Assembly (NCBI RefSeq): GCF_040412425.1
Contig: NC_089782.1
Span: 46,006,322 to 46,070,321 of the forward strand
DNA length: 64,000 nucleotides
Source of the DNA: Macrobrachium rosenbergii
Taxonomy: Eukaryota > Arthropoda > Malacostraca > Decapoda > Palaemonidae
Direction of reading: 5' to 3'
The notes under the pieces are model-generated. The model was not told where the DNA came from. It did not search any database and worked only from the letters and a program-made list of their open reading frames with translations. Every line of letters begins with the position of its first letter. Position 1 is the stretch's first letter. This document shows, piece by piece, positions 49,449 to 63,236 of the stretch. The translations under genes and the position numbers were made by a program.

Positions 49449-50840
49449 ATAAGAGGTTCATTTTCTGAAACTTGGTCATTTGGGCATTAGGGCACGATCA
49501 AATGATGGGTGCAAGGTTACACTGTGTTGGTTTAATGGATTACTTTCCCACAGCCCTTGCTGGACACAAGCATTCTTCCTGTTATCCTTTGAGAAGTCAG
49601 AAAAGGACAGGATGGTAAGACTTCCAAGGTGTGGATTGTCTGGGTAGCTTGGCAGTAGTTTTGGGAAGAAGTGTGAAGAAAAATGGAAATACTACCTACT
49701 CATCATTTGATTCCGAAATATGAGATTCAAAAGCACATAAGAGGAGACTACTCAGTTGCAATGTCTTGAGCTTTACTCGAAAAAAAAAAAGTGGTTTTAG
49801 GGCAGTGGAGAGAAACCATTTAACTTGACTCAAATGATGATCAGCAGTACTGTATTGCAAATGTATCTGAAAATAGTTTTCTTTATTCCTAAGATGGAGT
49901 AATATTACCATCTACCACATGATAGCTAATGTTTGGGCCCTCGTACAGTACTGTAAAGAATTTTGATGCATGAAGGGACTTAAGTTATGACCCTGTTACT
50001 TTACTTTAATTCTTGTTAAGCTGTAGAGGGTAAGAGGCTGAGGGAAAGGCCTCTATTTAGTCAGACAACGGCATGGTAAGCTGGTGGGAGCTCAGACCGC
50101 TTGAAAATGAGGATTAAGTGACAAAAACTGAGATCACTCAACATTTAGGTTTACTAAAGTTCATGGTTTCTCGATAATTTGACTGTCATTCTTTAAAGGG
50201 CTGAAGGCAACATCCATCTTTTTCTAACCCAAAGTCGAAGGGTTTAGAGCTATAAATATTTTCAAACATTAGATATAAGACTGAATATCTTATATCTGTT
50301 AAAAGCTCTCCACTCCTGTCTATCTGAAAATTCCTTTCACAAAGCACTGAAGATCCAAAATGTCTGGATGAAAACGAAAACAAACAATGCAAACATAAAG
50401 GCTTTTAAAAGCATGTAAAAATTGATGAGTTTGTGGTAAAACAATATTTTTTCAGCACATATACACTAGTAAAGAACATCAGAGAAACAAGTACTGGTAG
50501 ATTATGAAATGACAAGAGTCCATTGTCATAAGCTTTACAAAATCAAAAATTTACATGTGTAAATATCACTTATCTGTAAAACTATACCTGAATTCCACAG
50601 TTATGACAATGAAAAATAATCGGGTTCTAAGGTGTACGATACCATGATACTGTAGCAGAGAGTAAATACTGTTACTATACAAAACTGAGCATCATACAGT
50701 ATCTCGAGAGACACAAGTCAATTAAGGCAACAGCTGAACTTTCCTGCTGAAACAAAACTGATGTACGATAATTGCTAAGTAAAAGAAATTACTGCCGTGG
50801 ATGACAAAAAATAAGGGTCCTTTGATTTGTTCATATCTAG

Positions 50841-51012
50841 ACACAAGAAATATCGGCCAAGGACTGGTGGACAAAAGAAGGATCTAAAGTGGCATAATAC
50901 AATCATGTCAGTAGATATAGAAAATCCTAGAGTCAAGACAACACCAAGAAATGTTAGATATTCTGGATCGAGTACAATTTTACCAAAGGGTGGATCAGAA
51001 GAGGAAGAATAG
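50841..51012 (+). CDS. Possible alternative ANKS1 last exon (basic tail, EEEE end)
   Basis: Acceptor TTGTTCATATCTAG at 50840; the frame from there is open to TAG at 51010-51012. It enters in phase 2, exactly the exit phase of the exon ending at 33987, so joining them would give a 678-codon form with a basic tail (HKKYRPRTGGQKKDLKW) ending in EEEE. It does not fit in frame after 43827-43984. The low-CpG, microsatellite-free segment ends shortly after it, which fits a gene end, but there is no AATAAA nearby (only ATTAAA at 51398-51403). It may instead be a chance frame or the last exon of another gene. Confidence 0.42.
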
Positions 51013-51527
51013 TACGAGTTCTGCTAATCTATAGTGTCTTGGTTTTATTGTGATTCAGGTTAAAATCTCATTGACTATAACAACACTTGATATTACGCTC
51101 CAGGTATTTTTTATGACAAGGTGCCAATTCGTTTGAGGAGTGAGTAACTGCAATTTAAGCTAGATTAGCCCCAATACTAAATCATCTTATTCTCAAGGTT
51201 TTCAGTCATACTGTTATTGGACAAAAAGATCTAACACTACCTTAAACATAAGGTTGCTTCAAACGTACGAATCAAATATATCGGCTCAGGAGTGGACTTA
51301 AAATTACACAGAGGTATCATTTAATTTATTTCATTTAATTTATTTCCGAGGGAATTATTCAGCAAAGTACCAACGGAATAACAGAAGGGCCAATAACATT
51401 AAATGATTCAAATACGATAAAAAAAAAACAGTAGTATTTCTGTTAAAAGACACATAACGAAGAACTTGTCTTAAAGGGAAAATTCGTCTTGTACCTTATA
51501 TCTGGGAAACTCATTTTTGCCAATCAA

Positions 51528-51530
<3 letters not shown>
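51013..51530. other. Non-coding stretch
   Basis: CpG content rises from about 51090. ATTAAA at 51398-51403 is a weak poly(A) signal candidate for the exon at 50841. Confidence 0.4.

Positions 51531-51593
<63 letters not shown>
51531..51593. repeat. (CT)n microsatellite, first after the gene
   Basis: About 31 CT units. Confidence 0.97.
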
Positions 51594-51597
<4 letters not shown>

Positions 51598-51953
51598 CTG
51601 CGTATATCATTACTTCGGATCTTTGTCACGCGTCCGTAGAGCCACGTGTTGGTTCTTATCTGTATTATTAAACTGTCACTGCTCAATTCACGTCACCCGG
51701 GATGGCTCTATTCTTGTGCTAAAATTGTTCCATTATTCGAGCGATCAAATACAGGTAGTTTTCCGTAGCTCTACGGGGTTCGTTTTCTTCTCACCGAATT
51801 AAAGGGAAGACTGAAGCCTAAAGCAAGAAAAATATGCCATGATAATCATGGCAGAATGTACAAAAGTCTCCATCACATATGAATATGCGCATTGTGCAAC
51901 TGTACAAAGTATTCCAGCCCATGAGAAAGGAATGGGCAAATTGCATACACCAT

Positions 51954-52019
<66 letters not shown>

Positions 52020-52065
52020 ATGTATATATGTATGATATGTATGTATGTGTATACACACATATAAA
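51954..52065. repeat. (CA)-(TA)-(TG) compound microsatellite
   Basis: CACACA, then about 15 TA, then about 11 TG units: the flanks are complementary, so the block is one large imperfect palindrome. Confidence 0.93.
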
Positions 52066-52256
52066 GTATACATAGTGGAATAGCAAATTTGCCCATTAAA
52101 CCAGCCTCGCTTTTGTAATGACTAAGTGTAGCAGCTATCGAGAGAAGAGTCAATAAGCCGTGATCTGCCATCCATTAGCTATTATCCATTATTTATTAAC
52201 GAAACATCATAACAAACGGCTCTCCCTGACCCTATACCCTCTCCAGTCCCATCCAT

Positions 52257-52274
52257 GGGGAGGGGAGGGGAGGG
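52257..52274 (+). other. Perfect G-quadruplex motif
   Basis: GGGGAGGGGAGGGGAGGG: four G runs with single-A loops, a very stable G4 pattern. Confidence 0.8.
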
Positions 52275-52502
52275 AAATCCTCCCCCGATTCCCCAGTCCC
52301 ATCCGGAGCACAGAGGGATGGAAAAAGGGAAGGACGCCATCATTCATAGACTTCCATGATTTATATTGGGACTTTATACAACCATTATCACACCAGGATT
52401 CACTCTCCTAGTCTCCATCATGCCCTCCCACCCGTCTCCCCCCCATCCTTCTCCCCCCTTCCCCTTCCTCCCAGCTACCTCGGCCGCTGCGGAGAACAAC
52501 GG

Positions 52503-52530
52503 GGACAGACAGACAGACAGACAGACAGAC
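52503..52530 (+). repeat. (GACA)n microsatellite
   Basis: Seven GACA units. Confidence 0.95.
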
Positions 52531-52597
52531 ACTAAGACGGAGGATGACAATACGCGCACGAGGCGACTGTATAATGGGGAAAGAAGTAAATGAACGC

Positions 52598-52610
52598 AAT
52601 ATAAAAGGGC
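52598..52610 (+). promoter_or_regulatory. TATA-box-like sequence in a CpG-containing patch
   Basis: ATATAAAAGGGCGC is close to the arthropod core-promoter TATA consensus and sits in a locally GC-rich region (52420-52700). No gene is recognised downstream, so this may be chance. Confidence 0.2.
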
Positions 52611-53379
<769 letters not shown>

Positions 53380-53598
53380 TAACTTTATCGTTTACACAAC
53401 TGTTCTGTGCATTAATACAATTACTAACAGGACCTCAGTGAAACTGGATGGTAGCCTGTCTAGCGAGGTATTTGTTCAAGAAAATTTACAAGCTTTCCAG
53501 GGATAACAGTCCTCATTGTCAAGCATCCGTAGAATCTTGAATAAATATCTCCGCTAGATACCATCAAGTTTCAATGAGGTCCTGCTGATAATTATGTG

Positions 53599-53880
<282 letters not shown>

Positions 53881-53956
53881 ACTGTATATATTACACAATA
53901 TCCTTGGTAATGAAGATAGCCTTCAGACCGATATACTGTATTCTAATCTCAAAACG

Positions 53957-53959
<3 letters not shown>

Positions 53960-54027
<68 letters not shown>
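53960..54027. repeat. (GA)n microsatellite
   Basis: About 34 GA units. Confidence 0.97.
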
Positions 54028-54028
<1 letters not shown>

Positions 54029-55219
54029 GCAGCTACTTCAAATAATATAGCTGCAATCCTTGACCGTCATCCAAACATTTCAAGAGAGATTTTAATTTTA
54101 TTATGAGTATTTGGGATGGCATCATTGCCACTGAATGAGAGTAACTAGTGGTAATTATCGTTGGCTTCTTGAGTTTAAAACACCTACTTATTGCGAAGTT
54201 GTTACGTAACGTTTTTATTCTTTAAATGTCACAAGGTAGACATAACCGCTGATACACCAAATTTCAGTTACAAAAGAAGTGAGGTTTTTATGGTGGTGCT
54301 TTATTTCAGACAAAGTTGACATGAACAACTTTTCTTCATTTTTTCCAAAAAAATCTTCGAGTCTCGATGTGAATACTGAAACTGAATTTTTTTTGCAAGT
54401 GACGTCAGTCGCTGAGGTTTCCATGACAAAGGGCATCGTGAAAGCATGACCAAAATTAAAGGGAAAATGAAGTCGCCAGCAAAAAAAAAAAAAGTCAGTG
54501 TTACCAATTAGAAAAAAACCCAATTAAGTCGGCAGCATAAAATATCAGAGTTACCAGGACCGGAGGGAAAAATCAGGTAAAAAAATATTTCATTCGTCGA
54601 TTTCATTAGAAACGGGAAATGTATTTGCACAAGCAAAAGAAAAACGGAATTGAAAATCGAGAAAAGAAAATGTTTGCCTGAAGGTTAAATGAAAACACAG
54701 CTCGGCGTATGACTCGACGTACAGACACGAAAATCAAGATCTTGTGTAAATTGGTTACTGGCATTAGGCTTCAGGAGAAGTTTTAGGCTCCCAAATAAAA
54801 TTATCGCGATATAATTCCCGTAATAAAAAATCACAATTGCTTTGTGGTAACATTGTAATTGACATATAATACATTTATAATCCACGGTGAAATATCAAAG
54901 AACCTGACATTAGTATTTTTATTGTGTGCAGATTGTGAAAAAAAAAAATTTCAAATATCTCGGTTACTAATGTTAAGGCTGAGACTGAAAGAAACAATTT
55001 CAGCAACAAATTACCACATAGAATTATTCTGAGTGCATAATGCAAACGTGTCGGACCCAAAGAACAGTCAGAATTATGGTACGAAGGCAGATTTACTTTA
55101 TGAACTGATTTGCACAATCTGTCTGTCTGCTAAAGCCAGCAATTAATCGAAAGTAAAATATATTTACCGAACTATTTTCCTAATGTCGAGCGGTTTTTTT
55201 ATTTTGTATCATGTGGTCA

Positions 55220-55222
<3 letters not shown>
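54028..55222. other. Non-coding stretch
   Basis: No gene or repeat unit recognised. Several poly-A runs, for example 54480-54494. Confidence 0.4.

Positions 55223-55302
<80 letters not shown>
55223..55302. repeat. (CT)n-(CA)n compound
   Basis: About 34 CT units and six CA units. Confidence 0.97.
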
Positions 55303-55761
55303 ATAACCTTCCATTTCTTACCCTCTCCGCGTTATCTTTTCTTCCCCGTTTTGTAACAGCCTTGGCACCTCTTCCACCCCGAAGGCACTGTGTCTCATCT
55401 TTTATGGCGCTCTGGTCGCCGCCCCCGGCCCCATTCTTCACTCTCATATTATTCGAAACCTTCACTTGTTCGAATTCTTGCCTGGAACCAGAGAACCCTT
55501 CCAAAACCCTGGTCAGAGTCTGGGGAGAAATTTGCTTGACCGCGACCACCACTATCTTTTTAGATTTTGGGTCTGAGTGAAAATGAAAGTTTCCTGTGGT
55601 ACCGATTACATTGCAGTTCAGATCAATGTATACACAAATTTACTCCACTGAACTTAAAACCGGTGGAATGTACAAAATTAAATATGTTAAAAGGCAACGA
55701 CCAGCCTCCAGAAAACTGCAGTGAAAAATTTGGATAATTCATGTGTAAACTTTTAATTATA

Positions 55762-55765
<4 letters not shown>
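55303..55765. other. Non-coding stretch
   Basis: Plus frame 55362-55580 is Pro-rich but has no recognisable domain. Confidence 0.35.
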
Positions 55766-55841
<76 letters not shown>

Positions 55842-55872
55842 TATATATATTACTCGTATATATATATATATA
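55766..55872. repeat. (TA)n microsatellite
   Basis: About 36 TA units, then a broken TA tail. Confidence 0.96.
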
Positions 55873-56195
55873 CATATATATACACACTAAAATGGTTAAG
55901 GCAATTTGTACTTTTGGTTAAGGCCTAAGTATACAAGCCAGAGCACTTTCTGTAGGGGTACCTCGGCTCGTTTTGAGGAGTAACCTCCAAAAGAGGAGAT
56001 GGTTAGTATTTCCGCAGGAGGAGATATATAATGATTACTTCCTCGAGAAAGTGTTAAGCTGTTATACATCAAGACTGCAACTGATTGAAATCTATAAATA
56101 ATATAAAATGACTGAGTAAACTATTGTGTATCAAGGTCCATAAAATAAAAAAAAACTAAAATAGCAATCTCAAACTCTTCTAACATATGGTGTGC
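55873..56195. other. Non-coding stretch
   Basis: Nothing recognised. Confidence 0.4.
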
Positions 56196-56196
56196 G

Positions 56197-56256
<60 letters not shown>
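56196..56256. repeat. (CT)n-(CA)n compound
   Basis: About 25 CT then about four CA units. Confidence 0.96.
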
Positions 56257-56257
<1 letters not shown>

Positions 56258-57404
56258 ATCATTTAACAAACTGTAAAGAAACTAAGTAAATATTGTTAAT
56301 GCGTGCTTATTTTCGATTTCTACGTCTGTTAATAAAAGAACCCTAAGCTATCATTAAAAGTAGCCATACGAACAAGGCTCCTCCTTTTCCTCACCCAATT
56401 TCAACCACAAGCGTCCAAGGAACACCAGCTAAGAAAATGCAAGACGTTTCCGAAAGGAAGATTCCTGCCCTCCAAGGCCGACGCTCCCGTGGCGGGTATC
56501 GAAACGCCCCAATAATTTATTGAACATTTCCGATGCTCATGAATAAATTTCCTTTGGAAGAGACATAAAAGTCTTGGGAAGGGCCCATTCGGGTTCTGTC
56601 ATTTAATAAGGATAGATCTCGAAAGACGCCTCGAAAATAATTTGATATCGCGCATATGGATTTAATCGATTCCGGAGTTTTGAAAGGAGGAGGAGGAGGA
56701 AGAGGAGGCAGATAGAGAAAAGGTAGGGATGGAAGGAAGTGGCGGAAAAAAGGAAGGGACTGCGAGAAGTAGAAAGAGCCAGGGTGGAAAGAAAAGAGAA
56801 AATAGCATATGGGGAAGAAAGGTAAGGCTGGGGGAAAGTGTCACTGGCATATTTGGGATAGAAGTGGAAACGGGGAAAGTGTGAAAGTTGCATATTTTGA
56901 AAGAAAGGTAGGCATGGAGGAAAAAGACAAGCATTTTGGAAGAAAGGGGTGGAAATGGACGGAGAAAATAAAAAGGATCACGTTGGGAAAAAACGTAGAC
57001 ACGAAAGTAATGAAAAAACTGAATGTTACCTAAAATAGGCGTTTTGAGAAGAAAGGAAAACTAAGATTACGCTGACAGTCGAACGAAATGAGGAAGAAAA
57101 GGGAAGAAGATGCGGAATAAACGGACTGAAAATAACAAAAGAGAAAAATATGCAAATAAACAGTGAGGGTAAGAGGAGACTATAAGGAAAAATGATGACG
57201 ATGGTTGGAAATGACGAGGCTGAAAAGAACTACTTCGAATCAAAGGAAAAAGATGATGGCTTTAATAAAATAACAAAATTGGTGAAAATAAACGAAACAG
57301 GAGGCATTTGCATCAAGAACATGGAACATAAATGAAAATGTGACTGATGAGGCAAGCTTGGAAGGAAAATAGGTTTGATCAGTTTAATAAACTGATTTGT
57401 TTAG

Positions 57405-57410
<6 letters not shown>
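56257..57410. other. Non-coding, purine-rich stretch
   Basis: 56680-57300 is strongly purine-biased on the + strand (GGAAGAAAGG-type text), with diffuse repetition of GAAAGGTAGG-like words. Frames on both strands follow from this bias and are not convincing genes. Confidence 0.45.

Positions 57411-57487
<77 letters not shown>
57411..57487. repeat. (GA)n microsatellite
   Basis: About 38 GA units. Confidence 0.97.
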
Positions 57488-57490
<3 letters not shown>

Positions 57491-59572
57491 TCTTGACATC
57501 AATCTGTTATCTGCTTAACTAACTAGCAGCTCTAACTAGTTGACTTCAATATAAGAAGAATGAGACATTAAGTCCCTCCCCTTGTTACGTTACGTACTGT
57601 CCTGAAGTCATGACTAAGGTAACATCTTCATTCTGCATACTTTTATACGTTAAATAAGTAAGGTAGAAACTGTTCTCGGGCTAAAGGACGGCAAGTTTAA
57701 ACGGAGTTTATCACTAGTAAAGTTTCACTTTTAAACAGAAAATTAATATTGTAAGGAATGCAATTAAGCTGGAGATTGAGCAACTTGTTTGGCGCAAAAC
57801 ACGAGAAACTGATACCATTCAACTGAGAACAACAACATATCTACCAAAGAACAAAGAAATTAAAAACCAACACGCAAAACATACTTCATGAATCTACAGG
57901 TCAGGTATAGTCAATGATTTTATGAACATTAAAATGTGCTTGTCACTTTGCGTTCATCTTCATAATTCAACGGATACTTTGAATGCAACAAAATGTCTCA
58001 TAATCAAAGACTTTAATGCCCTGAAACATTTAACTGCTATATTTCAGAAGATTTTCATTACTGCAATGATTATCAGCTACATTTGTATTTGCATAAAGTT
58101 TTTATCTTTATACAGCAATCACAATTGATTTTTATTATAAATTTAATTACTCTAAATCAGCAAAACTTTATATGGAACAAGTCTCAAAAGACCATTCCCT
58201 TACAGATGAGTTTCCTCAGAATGGAATAAACCAACTTGTAAAATAGAGAATAACAAACAAACAAAAGACTAACAAAAATATGCATTCAAACACAATACAA
58301 ATCACGGAGGCTGATGCTTTAAAATAGTCATGTGGCTGCTTATACTTAAGTCCCATTTTGACATTTACATCAACGTTTTTGTCAAAATTAATCTAAATGC
58401 TGTTGAGAATCACGATTCATAAAATAGTAACACTTATTTTCATACCTCGAAAAATAAAGAGATCAAATTGGAAAACGGAACATCCGCGGAAAGAATGAAA
58501 ATATTCAGCTGAGCTAAACTAGATTCAGAACTAGACCGGTGTGGCTGTTACTGCTTTAAAAGTCTGTTTACAAATAATGTAAAAGAATAAAATAAAAATT
58601 AAAAAACAGGACACGAAAATCACAAGAACACCAGTGGAAACAAAATTCCACATGCGGTCACGACCCATTCCCCGCCCTCCCGTCCCTGCAGAAAAAACAA
58701 AATTAATAAAGAAAAAGATTCATTCCATTTCTTGTTCTTCTTCTTCTTCTTTTATATTTATATCTGCGGTGGTCGACCACCCACCGCTCGGAACGGATAT
58801 GAGAATCCGATCGTCCTCCAACTTTTGAAAAACTTGTGTGAACGTCGAAGGGGCTTTTTATGCGAAAACCACACCAATTTTCAGGGGCGATCTTTTTTCC
58901 CTCCTTTCTTATTTTCTCTTCTCCTCCTCCTCCTACCCTCTCCATCTTTCTTCTCGTCTGGAGGAGGAGGAGACGGCGCTATATGTCGCTTTTCCGAACC
59001 ATTCGGGACGACATTCATCGCTTGTATAGGAAAGCAGGCGATTGAGGAGTCAAGTCTAATTATGCATTCAGTAGTCAATAAAACTCACGGTCGATAAGGG
59101 AGGGATAGAAAATTCTTCACCGAGGCTTCCTTTTCCCTCCCTCCCCCCTCCCGTCGGTCCCCACTCCCCGCTCCAGGCGGGAAAAAACCGAATCGATGGA
59201 ATGTTAGATGGAGAAAATTTTCGGTTAATTTAATCAAAAGTGTGTGCAAAAGTACGGTTCCATTACACTCGCCAAAAATATATTCTACTACGTGACTAGA
59301 AGCTACATTATATACATGAAATCGAATATTCTCGTCGAATACTAGAAATAACACCGTACGTATTCCTCCGGGAAATCTCTGTCGAGGCATGGTATCCAGC
59401 TGCATTTGGCAACGCGTGGGGTGTATTCATGACGCCAAGGATGCTAAAAAAGCCATCAATTTCGCGTTTCCTGCGAGCCGTCAAGGTACCATTCGCATGA
59501 TAATCAGGAATGGAGTCAAATTTGCTCCAGATGATGCCAGCCTCAGTTTTATTGATGCCTTTCGGCAGGAGG

Positions 59573-59573
<1 letters not shown>
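57488..59573. other. Non-coding stretch
   Basis: 2 kb. 58734-58752 is a CTT run and 58915-58975 is CTC/GAGG-rich, which opens overlapping frames on several strands. No domain recognised. Confidence 0.4.

Positions 59574-59607
<34 letters not shown>
59574..59607. repeat. (GA)n microsatellite
   Basis: About 17 GA units. Confidence 0.95.
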
Positions 59608-59610
<3 letters not shown>

Positions 59611-61567
59611 ATGATGTCGGCCCGCTCTTTTGTGAATTCTGTAAAGAACGAGAAGGAAATTGGGAATTATGGGAAAGGGAGTGATTCTCCCCCGTGATTT
59701 CCTGGAATTGTTTGCGATTCTTTTATTTATGTACGGAGAGAGCTTCATAACCATAGGAGAGGTGGAAAGCTTATGGTGGAAAAAACAGTTATATTTTGTA
59801 GACTGAAATTACGATCCTTATTCTGTTCCGCGATATACAAAGCATATATAGTTCCTTCTTTGCATGTCACGAATGCTAAGACCTCTCCCTAATTCACTCG
59901 TGTATTTCATGCAGAAACGGAATAACGAATAATTAGCTCAATAAAATGTAAATACAGAAGATTTCGATAACACCGCCTGACAACTGAAAAGTAAACAAAC
60001 AGTCATAGCAACACTCAAAACGGCTAAGACTGGAAAAACTGCAACAGTTCTAATTTTCGGAAAACTTTTACGCTTACTTTTATGTCTGAAACTATTCCCG
60101 AGTTTTATCAACACAATGGCTACGTAAATAATCAAGATAACACTTTCTAAATCTCATGTTTGGTTCTTCGAAACTACATACGTACAGGCACTCTCCTTTT
60201 TCAAATTTTTTGGGCTACTTATTCGTTTTTTCCCGCATCTGTTCCTACCGTTTTGACTAAACTGGTAGTTATTATAATGTAACTTCAAAATCGCAAGTGT
60301 CTGTAACAACCACAATATATCCACTATACCATGTTATTTGATCTCCGTTAACTTTCACTATAATAAATAATATCGTGTGCAAATGAGATGTTTTACATTA
60401 AAAAAAGGGGGAGGGGAGAACAATCAATTAAATATGTACAAAAATACTAAGAAAAATCTTGCCTTTGCCATGACGATAGCCTAACTAGGCTTTCGAGACT
60501 AGCTGCCACAAACCAGTTCGTTCAGAGATTGTTTCGTCCATAAATCAGTTCGGCCATCATCGTCGTACTGTTTTCGTTTCTTGTTTTTCCTGAAATGATA
60601 CAGGTGGTCTAGCATTACCCATAAATAGAATGCAATGAGTATGAAGCGATTTTAAAGGTTAATAACAAATGGTACTTCACCCTTCCCGGCGGAAATTTTC
60701 TCCTTGTTTTTATTAGTTAATTACGAATGTTTTTTTTCTCTTTGATATTTCGCATTCTAAAATATGGCATGATCGAACTTTCGTCTCGGCTACTGAAACG
60801 ATATGGCTAACTTAAGAGCTGTAGTCAGAATGACGGACATTTATTCCTGTGGATTTTTAATGACCGCCAAAGAAAACAAAGTATTTCTCAGATGACGGGT
60901 ATAGCTAATGAATTCCATGTTAACGTGTGAGTTAGCTGTTATTCAAATTCCTATGCGACATCTGTAGCTTATTTTCAACAATTTTGTCCCTTGACAAGAA
61001 CCAAAGTCTAATCGTAAATTACTGTAACAATAAAGTCTAATTATATCTTTATTGGTATGAAAATGATCAATATTTACTAATCATATGAAATTATTATAAA
61101 TGATAATTTTATCACTTAATGCGTTTTCCACATCTAATAAAATCCAGACATTTTAAGTTACCAATACTGTGTAAAAGTATAAATGAATCGGTTCCGAAAT
61201 TCTAATTGTGTAGTCCATTACGGAGGGATTGTCTTATGACAGAAACAGTTCAGGAAAATTTTGAACACCTTTAAAACCTTTCCATCTCTCTGGAATAATT
61301 ATGAGATATATAAAACATGAATAAGCATGCGTACAAAGAAATATCAAAACTTATACAATGATCTGTACAATAGAAAAAAAGTTCACATAATCAAACGCTC
61401 AAAATTTAATCAATTTCCGTTGTTTATGTAAGTTGTTAGTTGAAAAATATTGGATATGACATTTGTTTACATTGTAATCAGTCCTTCACAAAATCAGTGA
61501 AGAAAACTTATGGTTGTAACTTTCAACACAGTGAAGCGCATGAAACGCAAATATAAGAGGCCTTCTT
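59608..61567. other. Non-coding stretch
   Basis: Nothing recognised over 2 kb. Confidence 0.4.
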
Positions 61568-61615
61568 AAGCCATTTAAGACATAAGCCATTTAGGACATA
61601 AGCCATTTAAGACAG
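61568..61615 (+). repeat. 16-bp tandem repeat, three copies
   Basis: AAGCCATTTAAGACAT repeated at 61568, 61584 and 61600 with two substitutions. Confidence 0.95.
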
Positions 61616-61852
61616 AGGATTACTGCACCAAGGATAGCTGATCGAGGTAGAATAATAAATGCAAATGTAACAAAGACACTGACAGGAGATTTTTTCGAGC
61701 ACACGCAACCCAGACCATTCAAAATGCAACTACAAGCACCATAAAACAACAGCGCCACCGAAGAACAAGTAATCTGAGAAAACTGATAACTATAATTTGC
61801 AAATAAAAATGTACCCGCCTGACAGAACAAGCAAGAAACGAATGGACGGCCT

Positions 61853-61854
<2 letters not shown>

Positions 61855-61938
<84 letters not shown>
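61855..61938. repeat. (GA)n microsatellite, longest pure GA array
   Basis: About 42 uninterrupted GA units. Confidence 0.97.
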
Positions 61939-61939
<1 letters not shown>

Positions 61940-62297
61940 ATTCCTTGTATATTAGTAAATGGCTGGATACTAACTGTGCAAGAGTGTAAAAAAGCGAGGA
62001 TGTCAGAGAATAGTAAACCTATAACAAAATAGGTTTCTCCAGCTGTCATCACCCTGAAAGCCTTGAAGGAAAAAGAAAAACTGGAAAAAAAACTTTCCCT
62101 TAAAAAAAAAATTACTTTTTTCTTAAGGTCGCTCCCAGGTCTGGTGGCATCCTTTTGTAATACTTTTAAAAATACAGAATAAAAAAATTTTATGAAATAA
62201 CCCTCTAACCTGGGTAAATGTTATACCAGAATCATAAGGGTACCTGTAAGTACCTGTACGTACAGGGCAGCAGGTTCAGAATCCTTTACCTACTTCC

Positions 62298-62299
<2 letters not shown>

Positions 62300-62371
<72 letters not shown>
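62300..62371. repeat. (GA)n microsatellite
   Basis: About 35 GA units. Confidence 0.97.
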
Positions 62372-62374
<3 letters not shown>

Positions 62375-63192
62375 TATTAAGAGGGTAATTAAATCTTGAA
62401 GAAGGATCTGGAGAGGAACCAAGAGGAATTATACACGAAGTGTCTTTCCAACCATGTCGAGGAGTACCTCTACTAGGTCAAGTCTCAAGTACGGGTCGGA
62501 GTTTTTAAGAAAAAGAGAGGCTATAAACATGTCAACCAATTAACTCTTCACGCGCAATATTCTCAGAGTAACTCTTCCTGCTAATAATAAACTTCTTGAA
62601 AAGATCGTCCTATTCATAAGCTTCCTGTGCATTATACACGAATGTATGAAGTACCCTACGCATACGGATGTATTCGTGCTAACGTGAAATATTGTATGGC
62701 AGCCCTCCTGCGCTCATTAGGCTTAAAGTATCAGTATCCCCAAGAAAGCAGCACTTGCATACAACCCTTGTTGACTAAAAACTTCAGATATTAATTAAAC
62801 ATAAACCATCTGATATTCAAGAGCATTGTGCCCGACATACTCTGATTATTAAAACACGAATATACATAGATCCAGGAAGATTACATATATATATATACAG
62901 TAAAAGCACTAATCCACATAATCCGAAATCAGACTGAACATCAACATGCAATTACCATTTGTTGAAAGTAACGTCAATTATTTAGTCTTGCATCCCTTCT
63001 TGGTCAATGTCCAGTGTAGAGCACTTAAGCAACACCAAACCAAGAAGGCTCGACTAGGTGCACTAACAGGAGCTGAGGGCAGTGTGGACAAACACTGTTC
63101 CCAGAACCCGTATTGTCCGAGTAACGTTTTTGTCTTCAGTGAAAATATAAAACTCTCTTATGCCCGCTATGACAGGCCATAACAGGAGTGTG
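62372..63192. other. Non-coding stretch
   Basis: The plus frame at 62946-63182 has no recognisable domain. Nothing else seen. Confidence 0.4.
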
Positions 63193-63236
63193 GCGATCGC
63201 CGGCTATGCTCTCTTACGCTGAGCGATCGCCGGCTA
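63193..63236 (+). repeat. 14-bp direct repeat containing GCGATCGC
   Basis: GCGATCGCCGGCTA occurs at 63193-63206 and 63223-63236. Each copy contains the palindrome GCGATCGC. Confidence 0.9.

Larger units (their letters stand above)
44118..50840. other. CpG-poor non-coding stretch downstream of the first stop
   Basis: Either intergenic or a long intron leading to the candidate exon at 50841. It contains the 32-bp repeat at 44864 and the transposase fossil at 49257. 46201-46680 contains no CpG at all. Confidence 0.5.

Noticed and set aside
56603..57033. Frames on both strands in the purine-rich stretch
   Set aside because: Composition bias (few stops in GGAAGAAAGG-type text); no domain.
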